DNA of 64,000 bases from Micromonospora humi (lineage in GTDB: Bacteria; Actinomycetota; Actinomycetes; Mycobacteriales; Micromonosporaceae): NCBI RefSeq assembly GCF_900090105.1, contig NZ_FMDM01000001.1, forward strand, positions 186,001-250,000, read 5' to 3'. Under the pieces are notes generated by a model. It was given only the letters and a program-made list of their open reading frames with translations. It made no database searches and had not been told where the DNA came from. The number at the start of each line of letters is the position of its first letter. The stretch's first letter is position 1. Position numbers and translations under genes: made by a program. Shown piece by piece: positions 46,747-56,618 of this stretch.

Positions 46747-48060
46747 ATGGCGATGAAGCGCCGCGCCGGTGCCGTCCTGGCACTGTTGATGACAAGCGCC
46801 CTCGTCGCCGCCGGATGTAGCGGCGGTGGCGACGACGAAGCAGCAGACACGGGAAGTGAGCTGTACAAGAACCCGGTGACGTTGACCTGGTGGCACAACG
46901 CCTCCCAGGACGGCCCCGGCAAGACGTACTGGGAGAAGGTCGCCAAGGACTTCTCCACCGCCCACCCGACCGTCAAGATCGAGATCGAGGCGATCGAGAC
47001 GAACCAGCTCCAGCGCACCCGGCTTCCCGCCGCGCTGCTGAGCAACGACCCGCCGGACATCTTCCAGGCGTGGGGCGGCGGCGAGATGCGCGAGCAGGTC
47101 GAGGCCGACTACCTCAAGGACATCACCGAGCAGGTCAAGGGCGAGGTCGCCGACATCGGCAGCGCCTCCGAGATCTGGCAGGTGAACGGCAAGCAGTACG
47201 GCCTGCCGTTCCGGATGGGCATCGAGGGCGTCTGGTACAACAAGGACATGTTCGCCAAGGCGGGCATCACGGCCCCGCCGACCACGTTCGACGAGCTGAA
47301 CGCGGCGGTCGCCAAGCTGAAGGCGACCAACGTCATCCCGATCGCCCTCGGCGCGGGGGACAAGTGGCCGGCCGCCCACTGGTGGTACAACTTCGCGCTG
47401 CGGGCCTGCTCGGTCGACACGCTGAAGAAGGCGACCACCGACCGGAACTTCGACGACCCGTGCTTCGTCAAGGCCGGCCAGGACCTCAAGGCCTTCATCG
47501 ACACCAAGCCGTTCCAGAACAACTTCATCGCCACGCCCGGTCAGAACGACCCGACCAGCGCGAACGGCCTGCTGGCCAACGGCAAGGCCGCGATGGAGCT
47601 GATGGGCGACTGGAACCGCGGCACGCTGGACACGGTCGCCACCGACAAGGCGAAGCTCGCCAAGTTCCTCGGCTGGTTCCCGGTGCCGGCGATCTCCGGA
47701 TCGGCGGGTGACCCCAAGGCGGCCCTCGGCGGCGGCGACGGGTTCGCCTGTGCCAAGCAGGCCCCGGCGGAGTGCGTCGAGTTCCTCAAGTACATCGTCA
47801 GCCCCGAGGTGCAGAAGGGCTACGCGGCCACCGGCACCGGCCTCCCGGTCGCCAAGGGCGCCGCGGACGGCGTGACCGACCCGGCGCTGAAGTCCATCCT
47901 GACCGCCACCTCCGACGCCACCTACGTGCAGCTCTGGCTGGACACCGCCTACGGCAGCACGGTCGGCAACGCGATGAACGACGCCATCGTCGCCATCTTC
48001 GCCGGCAACGGCAGCCCGGAGAAGGTCGTCGCGGCCATGAAGGCGGCCGCGAGCAAGTGA
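46747..48060 (+). CDS. ABC transporter sugar-binding lipoprotein
   Basis: Protein of 437 residues. The signal peptide with lipobox LVAAGCSGG gives Cys24 as the lipidated residue. The rest is a group-1 solute-binding protein: PVTLTWWHNASQDGPGKTYWEKVAKDFSTAHPTVKIEIE, PPDIFQAWGGGEMREQVEADYLKDIT, GLPFRMGIEGVWYNKDMFAKAG and MGDWNRGTLD. The ligand-contact Trp/Glu pattern suggests an oligosaccharide. It is the first gene of a four-gene operon (lipoprotein, two permeases, GH3), with no ATPase; in Streptomyces such importers share a common ATPase such as MsiK. The GTGA overlap couples it to permease 1. Confidence 0.93.
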   Translation: MAMKRRAGAVLALLMTSALVAAGCSGGGDDEAADTGSELYKNPVTLTWWHNASQDGPGKTYWEKVAKDFSTAHPTVKIEIEAIETNQLQRTRLPAALLSNDPPDIFQAWGGGEMREQVEADYLKDITEQVKGEVADIGSASEIWQVNGKQYGLPFRMGIEGVWYNKDMFAKAGITAPPTTFDELNAAVAKLKATNVIPIALGAGDKWPAAHWWYNFALRACSVDTLKKATTDRNFDDPCFVKAGQDLKAFIDTKPFQNNFIATPGQNDPTSANGLLANGKAAMELMGDWNRGTLDTVATDKAKLAKFLGWFPVPAISGSAGDPKAALGGGDGFACAKQAPAECVEFLKYIVSPEVQKGYAATGTGLPVAKGAADGVTDPALKSILTATSDATYVQLWLDTAYGSTVGNAMNDAIVAIFAGNGSPEKVVAAMKAAASK

Positions 48061-49055
48061 CCTCCACCGACCAGACCCGGTTCCCCGCCGGCGGCGTCTC
48101 CGCGCCGCCGGCGGGCCTCCGGCCCGCCGCGCGCCCGTCCGCCCGCCGGGCCCAGACCCGTCGCAAGTGGTACGAGATCGTCGGGCTCACCACGCCGGCG
48201 CTCGTCGTCTACGTGACCTTCGTGCTGGTGCCGATGGGCTTCGCGTTCTACTACAGCCTGTTCCGGTGGCGCGGGGTGGGCCCGCCCACCGAGTACGTCG
48301 GCTTCAAGAACTACGTCCTGGCCTTCCAGGACCCGATCTTCCTCGACGCGCTGCGCAACAACGCCATCGTCGTGTTCGGGTCGCTGCTGATCCAGGGCCC
48401 GATCGCGCTGGGCGTCGCGCTGCTGCTCAACCGGCGCTTCCGCGGGCGCTCCACGTTCCGCCTGCTGGCGTTCGTGCCGTACGTGCTCGCCGAGGTCACC
48501 GTCGGCATCATGTGGAAGCTGATCCTGACCGGCGACGGCACCGTCGACGTGCTGCTGCGGGCGGTGGGCCTGGGCGGCTTCGTGCAGGCGTGGCTCGCCG
48601 ACCTCGACGTGGTCATCTGGACCCTGCTGTTCGTCCTCACCTGGAAGTACGTCGGCTTCGCCATCATCCTGCTGCTCGCCGGCCTGTCCAACGTGCCGGA
48701 CGAGCTGACCGAGGCCGCCGCCATCGACGGCGCGAGCTGGTGGCAGATCCAGCGCCACATCACGCTGCCGCTGCTGGGCCCGACGATCCGGATCTGGATG
48801 TTCCTGTCCATGATCGGTTCGTTGCAGGTCTTCGACGTGGTCTGGGTGACCTCGGTGCCCGCGGTCCGCTCCCTGGGCGCGTCGGCCACCATGGCGACCT
48901 ACATGGTGGACAACGGGTTCTTCGCCCGGCTGTGGGGCTACGGCAACGCGGTTGCCGTGATCCTGTTCGTCATCTCCTTCGTCGCGGCGCTGCTGTTCCA
49001 GCGTTTCCTGCTCCGCCGGGACATCGAGGGCGCCATCACGAGAAGGGCGAACTGA
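48057..49055 (+). CDS. ABC sugar transporter permease 1 (MalF-like)
   Basis: Protein of 332 residues with six predicted membrane helices. The EAA loop that contacts the ATPase is DELTEAAAIDGASWWQIQRHITLPLLGPTI. GTG 48057 overlaps the binding-protein stop as GTGA. The first 40 residues are Pro/Arg-rich and lie in the cytoplasm, followed by KWYEIVGLTTPALVVYVTFVLVPMG. It forms the channel together with permease 2. Confidence 0.93.
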   Translation: MTSTDQTRFPAGGVSAPPAGLRPAARPSARRAQTRRKWYEIVGLTTPALVVYVTFVLVPMGFAFYYSLFRWRGVGPPTEYVGFKNYVLAFQDPIFLDALRNNAIVVFGSLLIQGPIALGVALLLNRRFRGRSTFRLLAFVPYVLAEVTVGIMWKLILTGDGTVDVLLRAVGLGGFVQAWLADLDVVIWTLLFVLTWKYVGFAIILLLAGLSNVPDELTEAAAIDGASWWQIQRHITLPLLGPTIRIWMFLSMIGSLQVFDVVWVTSVPAVRSLGASATMATYMVDNGFFARLWGYGNAVAVILFVISFVAALLFQRFLLRRDIEGAITRRAN

Positions 49056-49058
49056 CAC

Positions 49059-49919
49059 GTGACCGCGAACTCCGTCCTCTCCCGGCCCGCCAGCCGTCGC
49101 CCGCTCACCTGGGGCACGCCGCTGACGTACGCGCTCGCGCTCGCCGTCGCGGCGGTGTCGATCGCGCCGATCGTCTACGTGATCGTCGGCGGCTTTCGCA
49201 CCACTCCGCAGATCGTCGCGGACCCGGCCGGGCTGCCCGACCCGTGGGTCTGGGACAACTACGCCCGGGTGCTGACCCAGAGCGACTTCTGGCGGCAGGC
49301 GTTCAACAGCGCGGTGATCGCGCTCGGCACCACGCTCGGCGTCGTGGTGCTCGGCCTCTGCGCCGCGTTCGTGATCGCCCGCTACACCTTCCGTGGGCGG
49401 GAGGCGTTGCACACCTTCTTCACGCTGGGCCTGCTCTTCCCGGCCGGTGCGGCGATCCTGCCGCTCTACCTGATGCTGCGCGACCTGAACCTGATCAACT
49501 CCTACTACGCGGTGATCCTCCCGCAGGTCGCCTTCTCACTGCCGATCACGATCGTCATCCTGCGACCGTTCCTGTCCGCCATCCCCCGGGAGTTGGAGGA
49601 CGCCGCCGCGATCGACGGCGCGGACCGGCTCGGCTTCCTCTGGCGCATCGTGCTGCCGCTGTCGCGACCCGCGCTGGTCACCGTCGGGATCCTCGCGTTC
49701 GTGGCGAGCTGGAACGCGTTCCTGCTGCCGCTGCTGGTCCTCGGTGACGCCAACCTGCACACCCTGCCGCTGGGCGTGCAGAACTTTTCCAGCCAGTACA
49801 CCACCGACACGGCGGGCGTTCTCGCCTTCACCTCGCTGGCGATGCTGCCGGCGTTGCTCTTCTTCACGCTCGCCGAGAAGCAGATCGTCGGCGGCCTGCA
49901 AGGCGCCGTCAAGGGCTGA
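49059..49919 (+). CDS. ABC sugar transporter permease 2 (MalG-like)
   Basis: Protein of 286 residues with six membrane helices. The EAA motif reads RELEDAAAIDGADRLGFLWRIVLPLSRPALVT. GTG 49059 is 3 bp after the permease 1 stop. It completes the heterodimeric channel. A C-terminal KQIVGGLQGAVKG is typical of this family (the MalG tail). Confidence 0.93.
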   Translation: MTANSVLSRPASRRPLTWGTPLTYALALAVAAVSIAPIVYVIVGGFRTTPQIVADPAGLPDPWVWDNYARVLTQSDFWRQAFNSAVIALGTTLGVVVLGLCAAFVIARYTFRGREALHTFFTLGLLFPAGAAILPLYLMLRDLNLINSYYAVILPQVAFSLPITIVILRPFLSAIPRELEDAAAIDGADRLGFLWRIVLPLSRPALVTVGILAFVASWNAFLLPLLVLGDANLHTLPLGVQNFSSQYTTDTAGVLAFTSLAMLPALLFFTLAEKQIVGGLQGAVKG

Positions 49920-49958
49920 GCGGCAGCGGTACGAGCACAACCAAGGGAAAGGCACACC

Positions 49959-52283
49959 ATGACAGAGGTCCACGCGGTGGTGGGCGGGCCGGCGCCGGTC
50001 CAGGCAGTTCCGGACCACGACCGGCCCGACGGGCGCACCGGTGAGGCACGGGTGCGCGAGTTGCTCGGCCGGATGACGCTCGACGAGAAGGTCGCGCAGC
50101 TCGTCGGGTTCTGGGAGAAGGCGGACGGCGAGGCGGTCGCGCCCCTGCAGGGCGAGTTCGCCGACGCCGTCCGGCTCGAGGACTTCGTCCGGCACGGGCT
50201 GGGTCATCTCACCCGCGCCTACGGCACCCGTCCGGTCGACGCCGTGGCGCGCGCGGCCTGGCTGTGGGAGTTCCAGCGGAACCTGGTCACCGGCACCCGG
50301 CTGGGCATCCCGGCGATCGTGCACGAGGAGTGCCTCACCGGCCTGTCGGCGTGGAAGGCGGCCACCTTCCCCACGCCACTGGCCTGGGGCGCCGCGTTCG
50401 ACCCGGAGCTGGTGACCGAGATGGCCGCGGCGATCGGGTCGTCGATGCGGGCGCTCGGCATCCACCAGGGGCTCGCCCCGGTGCTCGACGTGATCCGGGA
50501 CCCGCGCTGGGGCCGGGTCGACGAGTGCGTCGCCGAGGACCCCTACCTGGTCGGCACCATCGGCACGTCGTACGTGCGCGGCCTGCAGTCGCAGGGGGTG
50601 CTCGCGACGTTGAAGCACTTCGCGGGCTACTCCGCGTCGCGGGCCGGGCGCAACTTCGGCCCGGTGCACGCCGGCCCCCGGGAACTCGCGGACGTCTTGT
50701 TCCTGCCGTTCGAGATGGCGATCCTCGACGGTGACGCGCGCAGTGTCATGCACTCCTACGCCGAGATCGACGGGGTGCCGGTGGCCGCCGACCCGGCGAT
50801 GCTGACCGGCGTGCTGCGGGACCGGTGGGGCTTCGACGGCACGGTGGTGGCCGACTACTACGGGGTCGCCTTCCTGAACCTGCTGCACCACGTCGCGGCC
50901 GACAACGCGGACGCGGCCGGGCAGGCGCTGGCCGCGGGCCTGGACATCGAGCTGCCGACCGGCGACGCCTACCTGACCCTGGCCGAATCGGTCCGGGCCG
51001 GCACCGTCGACGAGGCGCTGGTGGACCGGGCGGTGCTGCGGGTCCTGCGCCAGAAGCAGGAGTTGGGGCTGCTCGACGCCACGTTCGCCGACGAGCCGCC
51101 CCGGGCGATCGACCTGGACCCGCCGGAGCACCGGGCGATCGCCCGCCGCCTCGCCGAGGAGTCGATCGTGCTGGTCGCCAACCAGGGCGTGCTCCCGCTG
51201 CCGGCGGGCCGGCGGGTGGCGGTCGTCGGCCCGAACGCGGACCGGCCGGGCGCGCTCTTCGGGTGCTACTCCTTCCTCAACCACGTGCTGGTCCAGCACC
51301 CCGGCGTGGAGGCCGGTTTCGAGGTGCCGACCGTCCTGGACGCGATGCGCGCCGAACTGGGCGCCGACCTCGTCACCTGGGCCGGTGGCTGCGACGTGGA
51401 CAGTGACGACCGGTCCGGCTTCGACGAGGCGGTCGCCACCGCGTCCGCCGCCGAGGTCGCCGTCCTGGTCGTCGGCGACCACGCCGGCCTCTTCGGCCGG
51501 GGCACGGTCGGCGAGGGCTGCGACCGGGACGACCTGGAGCTGCCCGGTGTCCAGCGGGAGCTGGTCGAGGCGGTGCTGGCGACCGGCACCCCGGTCGTGC
51601 TGGTGCTGCTCACCGGCCGCCCGTACGCGATCGACTGGGCGCTGACCCGGTGCGCGGCCGTGGTGCAGTCGTTCTTCCCCGGCGAGGAGGGCGCGGGCGC
51701 GATCGCGGGCGTGCTCCGCGGGCGGGTCAACCCGTCGGGCCGGCTGCCGGTCAGCCTGCCCGGCTCGGCCGGCGCGCAGCCGTACTCGTATCTGCACCCG
51801 ACGCTCGGCGCGGGCGCCAACGGCACCAACCTGCCGGCGACGCCGGCGGCGCCGTTCGGCCACGGCCTGTCGTACACGACGTTCGTGCACAGCGACCTGA
51901 CCGTGCCGGCCACCGTGCCCACCGACGGCGCGCTGCCGGTGACGGTGCGCGTCACCAACACGGGCGCGGTCGCCGGCGACGACGTGGTCCAGCTCTACGG
52001 CCACGACGTGGTGGCCCCGGTGACCCGGCCGGTGGCGCAGTTGCTCGGCTACCGGCGGGTGCGCCTGGAGCCGGGGGAGTCGGTGACGGTCGGCCTGACG
52101 GTGCCCACGACGCGGTTGGCCTTCTCCGACCGCACGCTGACCCGGGTCGTGGAGCCCGGTGCGGTGGAGCTGTGGGTCGGCACCAGCGCGCGGCGGGACA
52201 CCGAGGCGTCGACCACGCTGGTCGGCGACACGGTCCCGGTCACCAACGCGTCCGCGCGTTGGACGACCACCGAGCTGAGCTGA
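49959..52283 (+). CDS. GH3 beta-glycosidase (probably beta-xylosidase or beta-glucosidase), cytoplasmic
   Basis: Protein of 774 residues with no signal peptide, so imported oligosaccharides are cleaved inside the cell. The GH3 N-terminal barrel has DPRWGRVDECVAEDPYLVG, the substrate-binding TLKHFAGYSASRAG and the nucleophile Asp299 in GTVVADYYGV. The C-terminal sandwich domain includes VLVANQGVLPL (EESIVLVANQG) and VVVGDHAGLFGRGTVGEGCDRDDLELPG with the acid/base region. A fibronectin-III-like C-terminus (VTVRVTNTGAVAGDDVVQLYG) is present. It is the last gene of the ABC operon, 39 bp after permease 2, with AAGGGAAAGG upstream. Beta-xylosidase is favoured by the nearby GH10 enzyme, but beta-glucosidase is possible. 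Confidence 0.92.
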   Translation: MTEVHAVVGGPAPVQAVPDHDRPDGRTGEARVRELLGRMTLDEKVAQLVGFWEKADGEAVAPLQGEFADAVRLEDFVRHGLGHLTRAYGTRPVDAVARAAWLWEFQRNLVTGTRLGIPAIVHEECLTGLSAWKAATFPTPLAWGAAFDPELVTEMAAAIGSSMRALGIHQGLAPVLDVIRDPRWGRVDECVAEDPYLVGTIGTSYVRGLQSQGVLATLKHFAGYSASRAGRNFGPVHAGPRELADVLFLPFEMAILDGDARSVMHSYAEIDGVPVAADPAMLTGVLRDRWGFDGTVVADYYGVAFLNLLHHVAADNADAAGQALAAGLDIELPTGDAYLTLAESVRAGTVDEALVDRAVLRVLRQKQELGLLDATFADEPPRAIDLDPPEHRAIARRLAEESIVLVANQGVLPLPAGRRVAVVGPNADRPGALFGCYSFLNHVLVQHPGVEAGFEVPTVLDAMRAELGADLVTWAGGCDVDSDDRSGFDEAVATASAAEVAVLVVGDHAGLFGRGTVGEGCDRDDLELPGVQRELVEAVLATGTPVVLVLLTGRPYAIDWALTRCAAVVQSFFPGEEGAGAIAGVLRGRVNPSGRLPVSLPGSAGAQPYSYLHPTLGAGANGTNLPATPAAPFGHGLSYTTFVHSDLTVPATVPTDGALPVTVRVTNTGAVAGDDVVQLYGHDVVAPVTRPVAQLLGYRRVRLEPGESVTVGLTVPTTRLAFSDRTLTRVVEPGAVELWVGTSARRDTEASTTLVGDTVPVTNASARWTTTELS

Positions 52284-52288
52284 GGTTT

Positions 52289-52323
52289 CCGCCGCCGGCC
52301 GCCTCCGGGTCGGCCGGCGGTGG
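52289..52323 (+). terminator. Terminator of the sugar operon
   Basis: Arms 52289-52301 and 52311-52323 pair in 12 of 13 positions, with a 9-nt loop. It starts 5 bp after the GH3 stop, and a pyrimidine-rich tract (CTTCCTCCCCTTCTC) with TTTT follows within 30 bp. Confidence 0.75.
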
Positions 52324-52353
52324 AGGCACTTCCTCCCCTTCTCATCGTTTTAA

Positions 52354-52365
52354 CCGCATATGCGG
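52354..52365. promoter_or_regulatory. Perfect palindrome upstream of the membrane-glycosyltransferase operon
   Basis: CCGCATATGCGG is a perfect 12-bp palindrome set in an A/T-rich patch (TTTTAA before it) about 80 bp upstream of the first gene of the polysaccharide operon. This suggests an operator or start region for that operon. Confidence 0.4.
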
Positions 52366-52446
52366 CCTATGTCGGGCTTGCCCTCCGTAGGCTCCGGGAT
52401 GTCATCCAGCCCCTGGACCGGGGCTCCCGGTGCCGGCCCGACAGGG

Positions 52447-53601
52447 ATGCGTGAGTCGACGATGATGGATGCGGACACCATGGTCCTGCCCCGCCTCGGG
52501 CCCACCGAGGCCGGCGTCGAGGACCCGTGGGGCGAGGACCGGCCGCCGCGCCGCAGCCGGGCCGCCGCGCGCGCCGCGGCCGGCGCCGGCCGGTGGCGGG
52601 CGGTCCCGTGGCTGCTGCCGGCGCTGCTGGCGGGCGGCCTCGGCGGCGCCGGGCTTGCCACGCCGGGGCCGCGGACCGAGGAGCTGGCGGCCTGGCGTGC
52701 CGCGACGTCCCCCTGGCGCGCCGCGCTGACCGCGGGCGACGCCGCCTCGATGCCGTACCACCTGCTGATGCGGGGGTGGGCGGAGCTGTTCGGCACCTCC
52801 GACGTCGCCCTGCGGCTGCCCTCGCTGCTGGCGGTGACCGTGGCCGTGGCGCTCGTCGGTGGGCTGGCCGCCCGGTTGTTCGCGCCAGGCACGGGCGTGC
52901 TGGCCGGCGCGCTTCTCGCGGTGCTGCCGACCACCACCCGGTACGCGCAGGAGGCCCGGCCGGACGCGGTGGCGCTGCTCGCCGCCGTGCTCGCCACCTG
53001 GCTGCTGCTGCCGGTCCTCGACCGGCCGACCGCACGCCGACTCGTGGCGTACGCCGCCGGGGTGGCCCTGCTCGGCCTGTGTCAGCCCGGGGCGCTGCTG
53101 CTGCTCGCCGGCCACGGTTGGGTCGTGCTGGCCTTCCGGCGCCGGGCGGCGGGTCGCTGGTTCGCCGCCGCGGCGCCCGGGGTGCTGCTGGTGATCGTGT
53201 TGCTCTCGCGGGGCGGTGGGTTCCTCCCGCCCGGTGTCCGGCCCGATCCGGCCGTCCTGGCGGCGGCGCCGCGAGAGCTGTTCGGCGTCACCGCGCTCGG
53301 CGTGGTGCTGGCCGGCCTGGCCCTGTTCAGCCTCCCGCTGCGTTACGCGGCCGCGATCTGCACGGCCTGGGCGCTGGTGCCGGCGCTGGTGATGCTGCTC
53401 GTCGCGTGGGCGGTCCCGGTCTGGTCGCCGGCGGCCCTGTTCTTCACGCTGCCGGCCTGGGCGGTGCTCGGCGCGGTCGCGCTGTCCCGGCTGGGTGCAC
53501 GCTGGGCGGTGGCCGGGCTGGCGGCGATCGCCCTGACGGGCGTGCCGGCGCAGGCGGCCGGGGCGCCGGCAATCCGCCTGATTCAGGCACTTTGCGGTTG
53601 A
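52447..53601 (+). CDS. Membrane glycosyltransferase-like protein (GT39/ArnT-like)
   Basis: Protein of about 384 residues; the start is uncertain (ATGs at 52447, 52462 and 52465 are all possible). After a charged N-terminus come at least eight hydrophobic segments. The motif PYHLLMRGWAELFGTSDVALRLPSLLA, with the acidic TEELAAWRAAT upstream, resembles the GT-C (PMT/ArnT) fold in which the first loop carries the catalytic acid; TTRYAQEARPDAVALLAAVLATWLL also fits. It should use a lipid-linked sugar donor. The gene lies 57 bp before a processive GT2 synthase and is likely in the same operon, so it may modify or initiate the same glycan. Confidence 0.72.
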   Translation: MRESTMMDADTMVLPRLGPTEAGVEDPWGEDRPPRRSRAAARAAAGAGRWRAVPWLLPALLAGGLGGAGLATPGPRTEELAAWRAATSPWRAALTAGDAASMPYHLLMRGWAELFGTSDVALRLPSLLAVTVAVALVGGLAARLFAPGTGVLAGALLAVLPTTTRYAQEARPDAVALLAAVLATWLLLPVLDRPTARRLVAYAAGVALLGLCQPGALLLLAGHGWVVLAFRRRAAGRWFAAAAPGVLLVIVLLSRGGGFLPPGVRPDPAVLAAAPRELFGVTALGVVLAGLALFSLPLRYAAAICTAWALVPALVMLLVAWAVPVWSPAALFFTLPAWAVLGAVALSRLGARWAVAGLAAIALTGVPAQAAGAPAIRLIQALCG

Positions 53602-53658
53602 TTGTCGGCTTAGGATCGGTCACGTTCGGGCGAGCCCGATGCAGACCATGGGGGAAAC

Positions 53659-55515
53659 GTGGCCGTCGCCGCCGATACACGCCTGTCCCGCGCCACCCGG
53701 CCGGGCACTCCGGGCGACCGCCCGCCGACCACGCCACCCGGGCGGCCCGTCCACCCGGGGCCGGACCGCCGGCAGCGCAACATCCGGGCCCGCCTGGCGT
53801 ACGCCCGCTGCGGCGCGACCACCGGGCCGCTGCGCCCGCCCCGCCGTCCCGACGCGCCGGTCGAGCTCCGCCCCGCCGCCTCGGTCGCCGCGCGGCTGGT
53901 GCTCACTCTGCTGGTGCTGGTCAACAGCGCGGCCGGCCTGCTCTTCGTCGGTTGGCTGCTGCTGCCGCAGCACGTGCCCGGCCCGGGCGTGGTCGGGCTG
54001 GGCGGCTGGCAGACGGCCGCCGCCCGGCTCGCGTTCTGCGTGGTCATCGGCATCGAGCTGATCCGGCTGGCGCAGAACGCGGTGGTGTGGGTCTTCGCCT
54101 TCCACGCCAAGGACCCGGTGCCCGTCGACCCGCCGGTCGGCCTGCGGGTGGCCCTGCTCACCACGATCGTGCCGAGCAAGGAGCCGCTCGACGTCGCGGA
54201 GCGCACCCTGCGCCGGCTGCGGGAGATCGTCTACTGCGGACGTGTCGACGTGTGGATCCTCGACGAGGGCGACGACCCGGCGGTACGGGCGATGGCCGCG
54301 CGCCTGGGCGTGCGCCACTTCACCCGCAGGGGCCGGCCGGAGTACAACCAACCGCGCGGCGAGTTCCGGGCCCGCACCAAGTCCGGCAACCACAACGCCT
54401 GGCGCGCCGAGCACGAGCACCGCTACGACGTGGTGGCCAACGTCGACCCGGACCACGTGCCGCTGCCGAACTTCCTGGAACGCACGCTCGGCTACTTCCG
54501 CGACCCCGACGTGGCGTTCGTGGTGACCCCCCAGGTGTACGGCAACATGCACCAGAACTTCGTCGCCCACGGCGCCTCGGTGCAGCAGTACCTCTACAAC
54601 GGGCTGATCGCGCGCGGCGGCAACGGCCTGGACGCGCCGCTGCTCACCGGCACCGGTCACCTCTACCGCCCGGCGGCCTGGCGGACCATCGGCGGCTACC
54701 AGGACTCGATCATCGAGGACCATCTCACCAGCATCCGGATCCACGCCGCCGTCAACCCGGCCACCGGCCGGCGGTGGAAGGGGGTCTACACCCCGGACGT
54801 GGTGGCGCTGGGGGAGGGGCCGACCTCCTGGGCCGACTACTTCAACCAGCAGAAGCGCTGGGCGGCCGGCATCTGCGAGATCCTGCTCCGGCGTGAGCTG
54901 CGCGCGCCGCGTGAGCTGCCGTCCCGGCGTCGCTGGCAGTACCGCCTGCTCCAGTTCTACTACCCGAGTGTGGCGGTCAGCCTGCTGCTGGGCAACGCCG
55001 CCACCGCGCTGTACCTGCTCACCGGCGTGTCGGCGGGCCGGCTCGACCCGCAGGTGTGGGCGACGCTGTGGGGCGCCACCATCGGCACCTGGTTCCTGCT
55101 GTGGCTCTGGTTGCGCCGGTTCAACATCGCCCCGCACGAGCGGGAGGAGGTCGGCATGGTCGGCATGGCGCTCGCGCTGTTCGCCGGCCCGGTCTACCTG
55201 GCCGCCGCGGCCGGCGCGTTGCTGCGTCGCCGGCTCGGCTTCGTGGTCACCGCCAAGGGGGCGCTGCGCACCGTCGAGTCGCCGCGCACCTTCCGGCTGC
55301 ACCTGTGCTGGGCGGGGGCGGCGGCCGGCCTGCTCGCGGCGAGCGTCGCGCTGGACCACGGACACCCGCTGCTGCGGGTCTGGCCGGTGCTGACGCTGCT
55401 CACCGGGATCGCACCGCCGCTGATCGCCTGGGCGGAGAACGCCCGCGCCCGCCGGGACGAGCCGGCGCCCGCGCCCGAGCGGCCGGCGCCGGTCCGCGAG
55501 GGGGCGGCGTGCTGA
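53659..55515 (+). CDS. Processive family 2 glycosyltransferase (cellulose/hyaluronan-synthase-like)
   Basis: Protein of 618 residues with two N-terminal membrane helices, a cytosolic GT2 domain (about 160-430) and four or more C-terminal helices. The D,D,D,QxxRW pattern of synthases is present: Asp202/Asp205-206 in WILDEGDD, Asp263-265 (NVDPDH), Glu353-Asp354 (IIEDH) and QQKRW at 397-401. No PilZ domain is attached. GTG 53659 is the start. It should polymerise a beta-glycan and export it across the membrane. It overlaps the following GH26 gene by 7 bp; a synthase with a trimming glycosidase is typical of exopolysaccharide operons. Confidence 0.9.
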   Translation: MAVAADTRLSRATRPGTPGDRPPTTPPGRPVHPGPDRRQRNIRARLAYARCGATTGPLRPPRRPDAPVELRPAASVAARLVLTLLVLVNSAAGLLFVGWLLLPQHVPGPGVVGLGGWQTAAARLAFCVVIGIELIRLAQNAVVWVFAFHAKDPVPVDPPVGLRVALLTTIVPSKEPLDVAERTLRRLREIVYCGRVDVWILDEGDDPAVRAMAARLGVRHFTRRGRPEYNQPRGEFRARTKSGNHNAWRAEHEHRYDVVANVDPDHVPLPNFLERTLGYFRDPDVAFVVTPQVYGNMHQNFVAHGASVQQYLYNGLIARGGNGLDAPLLTGTGHLYRPAAWRTIGGYQDSIIEDHLTSIRIHAAVNPATGRRWKGVYTPDVVALGEGPTSWADYFNQQKRWAAGICEILLRRELRAPRELPSRRRWQYRLLQFYYPSVAVSLLLGNAATALYLLTGVSAGRLDPQVWATLWGATIGTWFLLWLWLRRFNIAPHEREEVGMVGMALALFAGPVYLAAAAGALLRRRLGFVVTAKGALRTVESPRTFRLHLCWAGAAAGLLAASVALDHGHPLLRVWPVLTLLTGIAPPLIAWAENARARRDEPAPAPERPAPVREGAAC

Positions 55516-56618
55516 GGCTGACCGTGCCCCGGGTCGGCCTGGCGCTGGCCGGTGTGCTGCTGCTGGCGTACGCCTTCGTGGTGGCGCCCGGCGCGTGGCG
55601 CGCGACGGCCGACGCCCCGGCGGCCACCGCGTCCGTCCCGGCCGGCGGCGTGTTCCCGCCGGCCGGCCGGGCGTTCTTCGGGGTGATGACCGACAAGGGC
55701 CCCTACGACCTCACCGACACCGACCGGTTCGCCGCCGCGGCCCGGCGCGCGCCGCAGCTGATGCTCTTCGGCGCGAGCTGGGCGTCGGCCGCCTTCGACC
55801 GGAGCCTGTTCGACCGGATCGCCGAGCGCGGCATGATGCCGATGCTGGGCTGGGAGCCGTGGGACCACACCGTGGACGAGGCGGCCCGGCGGACCGGGCT
55901 GCCGGCCCGCCGGGTGGACCGGATCCGGGCCACCCAGCCGGACTTCCGGCTGGACCGCATCGCCGCTGGCGACTTCGACGGCTACCTGCGGTCCTGGGCG
56001 GACGGGGTGCGGTCGCTGGGCTACCCGGTCGCCATCCGCTTCGCGCACGAGATGAACGGCGACTGGTACCCCTGGTGCGAGCGGGCCAACGGCAACCGGC
56101 GCGGTGACTACGTGCGGGCCTGGCGGCACGTGCACGACGTCTTCACCGCCGCCGGCGCCACCAACGTCACCTGGGTGTGGAGCCCGAACGCGCGGTGGGA
56201 CAAGACGACCGCCGGGCTGGGCGGGCTCTACCCGGGTGACGACTACGTCGACTGGGTCGGCGTCACCGGCTACTACGGCACCGGCGCGTTCACCAAGACC
56301 TACTGGTCGTTCGACCAGATCTTCGGTCCGACCATCGCCGAGATCCGCGGCGTCACCGGGAAGCCGCTCGTCGTCACCGAGACCGGCGCCTCCGACGTCG
56401 ACGCCCGCAAGGCCCGCTGGATCCGGGAGACGTTCGACTCGCTGCCGCGCTACCGGAACCTGATCGGACTGGTCTGGTTCGAGGTGGACAAGGAGCAGGA
56501 CTGGCGCATCGCCGACTCGCCGGCGGCGGCGGAGGCGTTCGCCGAGTCGGTGGCCACCGACCGCTACGACCTGACATGGTCGCCGGCGATGACGCCGCGG
56601 ACCGGGCCGGACGGGTAG
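55509..56618 (+). CDS. GH26 endo-beta-mannanase-like enzyme, membrane-anchored
   Basis: Protein of 369 residues. An N-terminal hydrophobic segment ([20 protein letters not shown]) is a signal anchor. The GH26 catalytic residues are clear: acid/base Glu181 in [13 protein letters not shown] and nucleophile Glu291 in [20 protein letters not shown] and [14 protein letters not shown] are also typical. GTG 55509 overlaps the synthase stop. The encoded domain could cut or release the polymer made by the GT2 protein, as GH8 does in cellulose operons, rather than degrade plant mannan. Confidence 0.9.
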   Translation: MLRLTVPRVGLALAGVLLLAYAFVVAPGAWRATADAPAATASVPAGGVFPPAGRAFFGVMTDKGPYDLTDTDRFAAAARRAPQLMLFGASWASAAFDRSLFDRIAERGMMPMLGWEPWDHTVDEAARRTGLPARRVDRIRATQPDFRLDRIAAGDFDGYLRSWADGVRSLGYPVAIRFAHEMNGDWYPWCERANGNRRGDYVRAWRHVHDVFTAAGATNVTWVWSPNARWDKTTAGLGGLYPGDDYVDWVGVTGYYGTGAFTKTYWSFDQIFGPTIAEIRGVTGKPLVVTETGASDVDARKARWIRETFDSLPRYRNLIGLVWFEVDKEQDWRIADSPAAAEAFAESVATDRYDLTWSPAMTPRTGPDG

